Shown one piece after another: positions 1 through 6,322 of a DNA stretch of 6,877 bases. Below the pieces are notes generated by a model that saw nothing but the letters and a program-made list of their open reading frames with translations, made no database searches and had not been told where the DNA came from. The DNA comes from Tigheibacillus jepli (GTDB taxonomy: Bacteria > Bacillota > Bacilli > Bacillales > Amphibacillaceae). Each line of letters opens with the position of its first letter. The first letter of the stretch is position 1. Location of the stretch: NCBI RefSeq assembly GCF_030732005.1, contig NZ_JAROCA010000096.1, positions 1 through 6,877 of the forward strand, written 5' to 3'. The position numbers and the translations under genes are program-made.

Positions 1-67
1 TTCGACGGATGGTTTGGATTTTCCTTTTTTTAAATCAAAGTTGTCGAATTATGTTCCCCGTAAGTTG

Positions 68-859
68 TTACTGAACCGTTGCATTTTTTAAAAGATGGAT
101 GTCCATTTCCAACATCTGCTGCACCATTTCCGGTCGCAGCCCGGTCAAGATTGGTTCGCATCCCATCATTTTTATTGCCTCCATCAATTTAGCAAAATAA
201 GAAACAGATTCAGGAGATGTTTCGGCGATCCCGGACAGGTCGATAATTAATGTATGCACTTTTGATTTGGCTATTTCCATCAATGCCTTTTCTTCAATTA
301 TCCTGGCACGGTTATCATCCAGTGTACCAATAAGTGGCAAAACGGAAATGGTTTGCGTGATAGGAATAATCGGCACAGACAAATTATCCACCAGTTTACG
401 CTGTTTTTCCAGCAACTCATCCTTGTATACAGCGTAACTCAAGAAAAAGCCGTTCATGAAATCGTCTACCATATCATCGATTTTTTTTTGGAGAATAAAG
501 AAGTCATCTGGAGTTGGAGGAAGCGCTTTTTTTTCGGTATATTCCTCAATAAATTCCCAAAATGTTCTGCGGATGGCCTGCACCCATTCCAGTTTTAATG
601 CAAGCGTCATGGCATTTTTCGCCCAAATAATCCCCTCTTGTTTTGCGAACGCTTTGATTTCTTCTTGGTTTTCTTCGATTACGTAATTAACAAGCTTTTT
701 GGCATTGTTAACGAGGTTGATATTGCCAATGGCATCAATTTCTTTTAATTTATCTCTTACGTTTACGGCTTGCTCTAGCAAACGTTCCTCGAATCTATCC
801 TCTTCATTTTTAAAGAAATGCTTGATATCCTCTTTATTTTCATACAATAAATTCACCAC
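68..859 (-). CDS. RsbR-like stressosome / RsbT co-antagonist protein with C-terminal STAS domain
   Basis: This is a 263-residue protein of the RsbR family. Such proteins form the stressosome with RsbS and bind the kinase RsbT, which controls the general stress sigma factor SigB. Residues 1-155 are helical and variable, as in the globin-like sensor half of RsbR. Residues 160-260 are a STAS domain: VLPLIGTLDDNRA (173-185), IIDLSGI (205-211) and GLRPEMVQ (230-237) match the family landmarks. The family's two phospho-acceptor threonines appear to be replaced, by Asp182 and Pro216. The C-terminus stops several residues earlier than in B. subtilis RsbRA. The start is GTG, and a second GTG follows at once; the ribosome binding site AAGGGGGTG (about 863-871) suits the second (854-856) slightly better. 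It has its own promoter and no rsbS or rsbT beside it, so it is probably an orphan RsbR paralogue. The family is secure; the exact paralogue is not. Confidence 0.88.
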   Translation of the reverse strand: MVNLLYENKEDIKHFFKNEEDRFEERLLEQAVNVRDKLKEIDAIGNINLVNNAKKLVNYVIEENQEEIKAFAKQEGIIWAKNAMTLALKLEWVQAIRRTFWEFIEEYTEKKALPPTPDDFFILQKKIDDMVDDFMNGFFLSYAVYKDELLEKQRKLVDNLSVPIIPITQTISVLPLIGTLDDNRARIIEEKALMEIAKSKVHTLIIDLSGIAETSPESVSYFAKLMEAIKMMGCEPILTGLRPEMVQQMLEMDIHLLKNATVQ

Positions 860-911
860 GACACCCCCTTTTTTTGCGCCAAAAGATTAACAATTGTGAA
901 TATCGAATACC

Positions 912-920
912 ATTATAACA
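912..920 (-). promoter_or_regulatory. Extended -10 promoter for the rsbR-like gene
   Basis: On the minus strand this reads TGTTATAAT, a perfect TATAAT hexamer preceded by TGn, which is an extended -10 element for the vegetative sigma factor. At 17 nt upstream the -35 region (CGCATT) is poor, as is common with extended -10 promoters. It lies about 50 nt before the GTG start of the STAS gene. I see no SigB-type promoter (GTTT...GGGTAT) here. Confidence 0.6.
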
Positions 921-1009
921 TATGTTTTTTGCTGAATGCGAGGATTACAGTAACAGGAAAAATCAGGAAATAACCTAACTGCTTGCACGAAATACATGCA
1001 TAAACAGGA

Positions 1010-1198
1010 TTACTCTGTTTTTTTTCGCTGGGACGGCTGCCGACCGCTATCATCATCGCCTTTCCATGGTGGATCAACTATTTTATGTATCTTTTGATTC
1101 ACTTTATATATCACATACGGAACAACGAAAGATGCAGCTGCACAAAGCAAAACTGTTGTATCCGGCAGCAAATCTGTGATGTTATCCCACATGAACAT
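1010..1198 (-). CDS. Small single-helix membrane protein, possible GerD-type accessory subunit
   Basis: This encodes 62 residues from the first ATG, or 60 from the ATG at 1190-1192. The second ATG is better placed, about 7 nt from a weak ribosome binding site (AAAGGCGG, 1201-1208). Residues 10-32 form one hydrophobic segment (TTVLLCAAASFVVPYVIYKV). A basic stretch follows, then a PPWK motif and a hydrophilic, charged tail, so it is probably a membrane-anchored protein. It lies downstream of gerXC on the same strand. Many Bacillus ger operons carry a small membrane protein gene (often called D) near the C gene, which makes this a reasonable identity. The resemblance rests on size, topology and position, not on a clear match, and a strong inverted repeat separates it from gerXC. 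It is real as a gene more likely than not. Confidence 0.6.
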   Translation of the reverse strand: MFMWDNITDLLPDTTVLLCAAASFVVPYVIYKVNQKIHKIVDPPWKGDDDSGRQPSQRKKTE

Positions 1199-1304
1199 CC
1201 CGCCTTTATCGTAGTATTAACTGGCTGTAAGACCCTTCAATCATTGATGAATTAAATGAAAAATGATAAGGGGCCAACAGAAAGTCCAAAGCCCGATTGG
1301 TTTA

Positions 1305-1346
1305 ACTTACATTCAGTGGGGGGAAGAAAACCCCACTGAATGAAGT
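1305..1346 (-). terminator. Strong hairpin after gerXC, candidate terminator or RNA-processing element
   Basis: CATTCAGTGGGG (1310-1321) and CCCCACTGAATG (1331-1342) form a perfect 12-bp stem around a 9-nt loop. Past a single bulged base at 1309 the stem continues for 4 bp (ACTT 1305-1308 with AAGT 1343-1346). It starts about 30 nt after the gerXC stop codon and lies before the small membrane protein gene, where an operon terminator would be. Neither strand has a good run of T directly after the stem, so it may be a Rho-independent terminator without a U-tract, a transcript-stabilising or processing stem, or an attenuator. Confidence 0.45.
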
Positions 1347-1375
1347 TTCACTTTATCAAATAATGGCACTTCATG

Positions 1376-2580
1376 TTATTTACGAAGAATTTTCGTCCGA
1401 TCCGTACTGCCAAATGTTCTTAATTCCGTTCGGACTGAAATATCCACATTGCTATTGGCAAATAGCTTTTTACCCCTTTCCCAATTTGGCTGGATATTCT
1501 TTTTCCAGTTTTGATAGTCGTGCATACGCAGGTATTCACCAAAGCCGAAAATATCAGTATTCAAGTCTTTTTGTGCTTTTATGATAGATTTCTCCACAAT
1601 GGATTTAATTTTACTTGAAATTTTTTCTCCATGGCGGCAATGTAATTTTCATTCAGCAATCGCTTGTCACCGTACATTTCTTCGATTCTGCCTTCCAGTT
1701 TGATGTCTACCTGAATATTGACTTGTTGCGGGTTGGAGGCATCCACCTTTAATTTACTCTTGGAATCCAGAATTTCGAAATTCATCAATCGATTGTTAAT
1801 TTTGAATTCCACACCACCGTATTTCATGTTGCCGGTGACTAAATTAAGCCCCGTTGTCTCGTTCGCATTCATCATTCCAATAAATTTATTGTTGTGTCCA
1901 TGGAAAACAGCCACACCGCTAATATCGATATTGTTTTTTTCCATGGAAGCGACCGGAACTGCAAAACTGCTACTACCCAGTAAATATTCATGCATTTTCC
2001 CAAGCCGGACCGGATGGATGGTCCGTTTGCTCTGCAGTGTGTTTTCCAAAATCTTACTGATATAAATGGCTGGAATTTGTTGCCCCTCATGCGCATCAAA
2101 AGCCAAATATTTTTTTGCCTCACCTTTTGTCACCAACACATCAACACCCCTGCGCATTTCCGGTTCACGGATGAATACATCCATAATACTTGCGAATAAT
2201 TCGTCATGTTTGAGTATTTCCTCGGAAACAAGCACGACTTTTATATGTTCAAAATAAGGTTGTTTGCTTGTTTTGGTATCCATTTGGTGTGCAATCGAAA
2301 AAACGCTGTCACCCGTGCCAGTGATATTTTTATATGCTTTTGGTGTGGCACCCGAACCTCCGCTGCTTTGAGATGTCGCATAGCCGCCCGGAACAATGAA
2401 TTGAACGGTTAACGCTAAATTATTCGACCCGAGCGGCGTATTCTCACCCGCATCTGCTATGTCGAGAGCGACCCCAACGATGAAACCGCGATCTTCAATA
2501 CTTTTCGAATCCCAACAGCCTGCTGTCAAAAGCAGACAGACGAAACAAACGAGTATGCAGCAGGTCTTGCTTTTAGCCAT
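1376..2580 (-). CDS. Ger(x)C-family spore germination lipoprotein, frameshifted near the 3' end
   Basis: This is the C subunit of a GerA-type germinant receptor, a lipoprotein on the outer face of the spore inner membrane. Residues 1-22 are a lipoprotein signal with lipobox LTAGC. Cys22 would be lipidated, and the CWD that follows is typical of GerC. The open frame from ATG 2580 gives 333 residues ending at 1579. The typical GerC C-terminus (KAQKDLNTDIFGFGEYLR...) continues in another frame, down to the stop at 1376. Adding one A to the A6 run at 1621-1626 joins them as MEKKISSKIKSIVEKSIIKA and gives about 401 residues, the normal family length. Without it the last C-terminal segment is replaced by a short wrong tail. 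The ATG overlaps the end of gerXB by 8 nt, and AAAGGGGTG (2588-2596) lies 7 nt upstream. Family assignment is firm; whether the frameshift is real is open. Confidence 0.9.
1621..1626 (-). other. Frameshift site in gerXC (A6 run)
   Basis: On the coding strand the sequence is GAG AAA AAA TTT. One more A restores the normal GerC reading (E K K I S S K I K). The change is a one-base loss in a homopolymer. A -1 slip on the run during translation or transcription would have the same effect, but the codons GAG-AAA-AAA are not a classical slippery heptamer. Confidence 0.8.
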
Positions 2581-3679
2581 TTCCTTTCACCCCTTTGGTT
2601 TTTTGAACAGTCACAAATAACAAAAGGAGAAACAAGGAAAACGATAAAGCGAAATAATTAAGCACACTATCATACGAACGGACACTTTCGGTATTTTGCG
2701 GTATAAAAGCGATCAAAAAAATAACCGGTGCTAAAGTAAATACGAATTTGTGCTTATCTACTTTTCGAAATAACGAATTCAACGCATACACAGCAATGTC
2801 AAATGCCATGGCTGTCGTGTTGAATATGGCCATCAACCACACAACAAAAAAAACCGATTCGAATCTTTCAAATATACCACCAGGCAACTCTGCTTCTTTA
2901 GCCAATTCTACGACCGGATAGATCATATTTGCTGTCACCATATTTCCGAACACCCCAATGCAGGCAACGTAGAACAATAAATACACCACGATTGGAATGC
3001 ACATCACTTTAGCAACTTTGCGGCCAAGCTTTTTCGGTTTTTTAATAAGTGCAATATAAAACCAAATAATACCAAACCATGAATACGATCCGATCCCGGC
3101 AGGCATTGCCCGCATATAGTCTTTCATATCCGTCTGAAACATCGGCAGCAAATTTTTCATTTCAATGAACTTAATGTCTAGACTGAGTAATAAAATGAAT
3201 ATGAATAGAATGATTGGTAAAAACAAAAGATTTAAACGCAAAATTCCTGCCCGCGACCCGCACACTGCATAGACAACAACAAGAAGGAAAGACAATGCGA
3301 TAACTTCAACCGGTGTCCGATGGAATAAATAGCTCTTGGAAATGTCTGCAATCTCCCGTACTTCCAAGGCAGCAATTGCAACAAAAAGCCCACAAAATGC
3401 CATCGTGAAAAACCAGGCAACCGGCCTGGTAACCAATTTTGATGCGTAGGAATAAAATGGTTGTCCGGCAAATTGCATCGTGAATCGGGCTACACATGCA
3501 GCCATTATCAAATTAGTGATACCACTTACAAATAGCGGAATCCAGCCATCGGCAGCAACCGTGTACATCGCCAGCAACTTTGGCAGTGAGAGTACCCCTG
3601 AAGCTATAAGCATGGATGGCAAGGCGATAAGCAATTCTTTCTCACTGATTGTTTCATCGCTATACTCAAACGGTCGCAT
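2573..3679 (-). CDS. GerXB, ten-helix permease-like subunit of a germinant receptor
   Basis: This 368-residue protein is the B subunit of a GerA-type receptor, a member of the amino acid/polyamine/organocation transporter superfamily that forms the germinant-binding part in the spore inner membrane. Ten hydrophobic segments can be counted. They begin with LLIALPSMLIASGVLSLPKL (about 16-35), whose small-residue break is typical of helix 1 in this fold, and end with FALSFSLFLLLLFVTV before a basic tail. SEKELLIALPS near the N-terminus is the usual GerB opening. The ATG lies 3 nt after the gerXA stop, and its ribosome binding site AAGGGAGAG (3686-3694) is inside the gerXA end, so the two are coupled. 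Its 3' end overlaps gerXC. No stop or frameshift is visible and the length is normal. The germinant cannot be read from the sequence. Confidence 0.94.
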   Translation of the reverse strand: MRPFEYSDETISEKELLIALPSMLIASGVLSLPKLLAMYTVAADGWIPLFVSGITNLIMAACVARFTMQFAGQPFYSYASKLVTRPVAWFFTMAFCGLFVAIAALEVREIADISKSYLFHRTPVEVIALSFLLVVVYAVCGSRAGILRLNLLFLPIILFIFILLLSLDIKFIEMKNLLPMFQTDMKDYMRAMPAGIGSYSWFGIIWFYIALIKKPKKLGRKVAKVMCIPIVVYLLFYVACIGVFGNMVTANMIYPVVELAKEAELPGGIFERFESVFFVVWLMAIFNTTAMAFDIAVYALNSLFRKVDKHKFVFTLAPVIFLIAFIPQNTESVRSYDSVLNYFALSFSLFLLLLFVTVQKTKGVKGNG

Positions 3680-3682
3680 ACG

Positions 3683-5002
3683 TCACTCTCCCTTGTTTCC
3701 CGATTTGTCATCTTTTGTTTGCATATATACCGGACGCCGATTAATTGTTTGCAGTGGTGCCCGCATGACCAAATCATTCCAATCGCCTTTAAAGAACGGG
3801 CCAAACGGAGCTGAATATGGTACTCCGACACTTTTCAAATTCACAATATGGATATTGACCATGATGTAAGCGAGGATGATACCATAGATTCCGAGCAGAC
3901 CGGCTGCAATCATGAAACCGAGTAAAATAATGCGAAACGAAATGCCCAGACTGTATTCCGGAATGGCAAAAGAAGCAACGGCATTGAGTGCAATAATGAC
4001 AACCATCACCGGACTGACAATGCCGGCTGATACCGCCGCATCACCGATTACAAGACCACCGACAATGCCGATCGTCTGTCCGATCGTTTTTGGCAAGCGC
4101 GCGCCAGCTTCACGCAACAATTCCATCGTAATTACCATCATTATAGCCTCAACAAATGGTGGAAAAGGAACACCTTCCCTAGCCGCGGCAATGGAAATCG
4201 TCAAATTTGTCGGCAGCATACCAGGCTGATAGGATAAGAGTGCGATATATAATGCTGGCATAAAGATGGCGATGAACGCCGCCAAGTAACGCAATAAGCG
4301 GATGAAAGTAGCAATGACAAAACGTTCATAATAATCCTCCGGTGACTGCAGGGCATTCCCAAAAGTTGCCGGCGCAATCAATACGAAAGGTGTACCGTCA
4401 AGTAAAATCGCCACTTTTCCTTGTAACAAGGCCGATGACACCTTGTCGGGTCTTTCTGTATTGGTAATCTGCGGAAAAGGAGACAAGAAGCTGTCCTGCA
4501 ACCACTCCTCAATGTATCCCGTATCGGGAGCATCATCCATATCAATCGTTTGCAATCGCCGCTTTATTTCCTGAAGCAATTCAGGATGTACGATACCTTC
4601 CACATAGGAGACAATCATATATTTTTTGGATCTCTTGCCGATGGAATGTTTATCAAAACGAAGATTCGGGTCGCGAATATGACGCCTTACAAGCATCATA
4701 TTCGTCAATAGGTTTTCTACAAACCCTTCCCGTGGACCGCGAATGACACCTTCAGTGATCGGTTCTTCAATTTGCCTGCCTTCCCAACCTGCTGTATTGA
4801 TATTCAATACCATATCAACGCCATCTAAAAGGAAGATTGTATTGCCATAAAGCAAATCATTGAACAGGTCATCTATCGTTTTGGCTATTTTTACATCAGT
4901 AGCTGAAATGATTTCAAGAAAAATAGTGTGCAATAATTGTTTCGGGTTTTCCGGCAATTGTTTGCGTTCGGTTACATGCTGCACATTTTTCATGATATTG
5001 CT
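3683..5002 (-). CDS. GerXA, receptor A subunit, second exon after a group II intron (5' part outside window)
   Basis: This is the A subunit of a GerA-type germinant receptor. About 439 residues are coded here, from around SNIMKNVQ to the TGA at 3683. The soluble N-terminal domain has the DDLLYGNTIFLLDG-like region, then EGVIRGPREGF and the hallmark SPFPQITNTERPDKVSSALL with LDGTPFVLIAP. The membrane half has four to five helices, with YQPGMLPTNL, EGVPFPP, ELLREAGARLPKTIGQTIG and LGIYGIILAYIMV. Relatives are about 480-500 residues long, so roughly 50-65 N-terminal residues should be on an upstream exon beyond 6877. Codons before 5002 belong to intron domains V and VI, so the GTG at 5045-5047 that opens the frame is not the true start. 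The body of the exon is intact. The exact splice site is uncertain by several bases. Confidence 0.93.
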   Translation of the reverse strand, partial: SNIMKNVQHVTERKQLPENPKQLLHTIFLEIISATDVKIAKTIDDLFNDLLYGNTIFLLDGVDMVLNINTAGWEGRQIEEPITEGVIRGPREGFVENLLTNMMLVRRHIRDPNLRFDKHSIGKRSKKYMIVSYVEGIVHPELLQEIKRRLQTIDMDDAPDTGYIEEWLQDSFLSPFPQITNTERPDKVSSALLQGKVAILLDGTPFVLIAPATFGNALQSPEDYYERFVIATFIRLLRYLAAFIAIFMPALYIALLSYQPGMLPTNLTISIAAAREGVPFPPFVEAIMMVITMELLREAGARLPKTIGQTIGIVGGLVIGDAAVSAGIVSPVMVVIIALNAVASFAIPEYSLGISFRIILLGFMIAAGLLGIYGIILAYIMVNIHIVNLKSVGVPYSAPFGPFFKGDWNDLVMRAPLQTINRRPVYMQTKDDKSGNKGE

Positions 5003-5009
5003 ATGCACC

Positions 5010-5070
5010 AGGTCGGGATTGACCCCCGACCTCTCACACCACCGCACATACCGATCAGTATACGGCGGTT
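5010..5070 (-). ncRNA. Group II intron domains V and VI
   Basis: Domain V: ACCGCCGTA (5061-5069) pairs over 9 positions, including G-U pairs, with TGCGGTGGT (5038-5046). A 2-nt TG bulge (5047-5048) follows on the 3' side, then a short upper stem (TACT with GGTA) capped by GATC. This lower stem, two-base bulge, upper stem and tetraloop pattern is the catalytic core signature. Domain VI: AGGTCGGG (5025-5032) pairs perfectly with CCCGACCT (5010-5017). The branch-point A was not assigned. The maturase stop codon lies only 4 nt before domain V. No base in domain V looks disabling. Confidence 0.85.
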
Positions 5071-5206
5071 CAACTAAGATAATTGACGCAAAGTTTCATA
5101 ACGTGATGAAAGACTTTTGAGCCCTTGGGAATTCCAATAGGAGTTTCCGAGGTCTCTGTGCAATATGGGACTTTTGGATATGCGCCAGTAAGCTTTGCGT
5201 GAGTTG

Positions 5207-5209
5207 CCC
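5207..5209 (-). other. Frameshift in the 3' part of the maturase
   Basis: The coding strand has GAATGGGCAACTCACGC. With GGGG it reads EWGNSRKAYWRI, the usual maturase sequence; with GGG it reads EWATHAK and leaves the family frame. One G is missing. Confidence 0.85.
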
Positions 5210-5363
5210 ATTCGTACGCTTTTTCCGGCGGAACACCCAGACCGATAAGTTTCCTTATCTTCGTCTTTGGCTTCTTCCAATTCTTCCACATGCACATCCG
5301 GAGTCTTCTTCTGATCCACGAATCAAATTCCTTGAATACGCTGGGCGTGTCCACCAGCGCGAA

Positions 5364-5366
5364 TTA
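5364..5366 (-). other. Nonsense codon in the maturase X domain
   Basis: The frame is unchanged on both sides: LMGWCG, TAA, FALVDTPSVFKEFD. Relatives have Tyr in this place (GYFAL), so a single substitution of TAT or TAC to TAA explains it. Unlike the indels, this cannot be a homopolymer length error. Confidence 0.85.
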
Positions 5367-5684
5367 ACCGCACCAGCCCATCAGGTACTGGTTCAGTTTC
5401 TCTATCCTGTATTCCATCGGATAGGGCTTCCTTCCTGAAGTAATGTCCCGGATTTTATTCTTCATCCGTTTCACGCTTTCTTTGGCAATCCGTAACTTCG
5501 GTTCCCGGTGGAAAGTGAAGCTGAATCCAAGGAACTTTCTCTTCCATGGCCGGTCAACGGCGGATTTCGTCCGATTCACCTTCAGCCAGAGTTTCCCCTC
5601 AATAAATGAGGTAAGGGAGTTCATGACTCGATGGCCTGCTTTCTGTGTGTTCACATAAATGTTGCAGTCATCGGCGTATCGGAC

Positions 5685-5686
5685 AA
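5685..5686 (-). other. Frameshift before the YADD motif of the maturase
   Basis: The coding strand reads CAT TCG TTG TCC GAT, giving HSLSD and a stop soon after. With TTTG instead of TTG it reads CAT TCG TTT GTC CGA TAC GCC GAT GAC, giving HSFVRYADD as in related maturases. One base is missing. Confidence 0.85.
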
Positions 5687-6322
5687 CGAATGTCCCCTTT
5701 TCTCCAGTTCATCCAGGACAATGTTGGAAAGAAGCGGACTTAAAGGCCCGCCCTGAGGCGTTCCTTCCTCGTTCATGGTTACAATACCATTTATCATGAC
5801 TCCCGACTTCAGATATTTCCGGATTAGCTTCAGAAGCCTTTTGTCTTCAATTCGCTTCGCAAGGGTTCCCATGAGCCTGTCATGGTTGACCCTGTCAAAG
5901 AATTTCTCCAAGTCCATATCCACCACCCAGCGCTTGCCCTCCTGTATGTATCCTTTCGCTTTCCTGACCGCGTCATGGGCGCTCCGGTTTGGTCGGAACC
6001 CGTAACTGTGGTCAGAGAAGGTCGGGTCATACATTTGAGATAACACCTGGGCGATGACCTGCTGAATGAAACGGTCCGTCACGGTGGGGATACCCAGTAA
6101 TCGCACGCCGCCGTCAGGTTTCGGGATTTCGACCCTGCGGACAGGCTGCGGTTCATAGGTTCCCCCGAAAAGTTCCGCTTTCAGGGAGTCCCAGTTTTCC
6201 ATGAGATGACTTCGTAGATTTTGTACGGGCATACCGTCCACACCATGACTCCCTTTATTTCTCTTCACGCGTTTGAGCACGGCGAGCAGGTTTCCCCGCG
6301 ACAGGATTCGTTCCATCAACAT

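Larger units (their letters stand above)
5074..6322 (-). pseudogene. ltrA: Group II intron reverse transcriptase/maturase, broken by several lesions
   Basis: The intact protein would have about 416 residues: RT domain plus maturase (X) domain, without a C-terminal HNH endonuclease. ATG 6320-6322 is preceded by AAGAGGTG at good spacing. Visible in order are KPDGGVRLLGIPTVTDR (RT1), HSYGFRPNRSAHDAV (RT2), VVDMDLEKFFDRVNHD (RT3) and EGTPQGGPLSPLLSNI (RT4). In another frame come RYADDCNIYV (catalytic RT5) and RKFLGFSF, and then the X domain (SVFKEFDSWIRRRLRM, then in a third stretch RKAYWRISKSPILHR). Lesions: one T lost at 5685-5686 just before YADD; a TAA at 5364-5366 where relatives have Tyr (WCG-Y-FAL); one G lost at 5207-5209 (EW-GN-SRKAYWRI). 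The first open stretch alone ends before the catalytic YADD, so its product should be inactive. The stop at 5074-5076 abuts domain V. Confidence 0.9.

Noticed and set aside
1..48. TTCGAC and GTCGAA flanking a T-rich stretch, considered as a terminator for the STAS gene.
   Set aside because: It is only 6 bp around a 36-nt loop with no T run after it; chance is a sufficient explanation.
1002..1025. A + strand hairpin AAACAG/CTGTTT followed by eight T, like a Rho-independent terminator.
   Set aside because: The stem is only 6 bp and AT-rich, it overlaps the stop of the small minus-strand gene, and no plus-strand gene leads into it.
1212..1218. AATACTA on the minus strand, close to a SigG -10 (CATACTA), upstream of the small membrane protein.
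   Set aside because: The start of transcription would fall in or next to its ribosome binding site, and no suitable -35 (TGAATA-like) sits at the right distance.
3480..3869. A 129-codon plus-strand open frame across the gerXA/gerXB junction.
   Set aside because: It is antisense to two clear conserved genes, has no family signature and behaves as a shadow frame.
5003..5047. An open frame from GTG 5045-5047 that runs through the intron end into gerXA (MRWCERSGVNPDLVH...).
   Set aside because: The start lies inside ribozyme domain V, there is no ribosome binding site before it, and the first residues are the translation of domain VI. It is in frame by chance and is not a natural GerXA N-terminus.
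5070..5204. The frame that continues past the 5207-5209 site as ATHAKLTGAYPK.
   Set aside because: The other frame in this stretch (RKAYWRISKSPILHR...LSSRYETLRQL) is the conserved maturase end, so this reading is out of frame.
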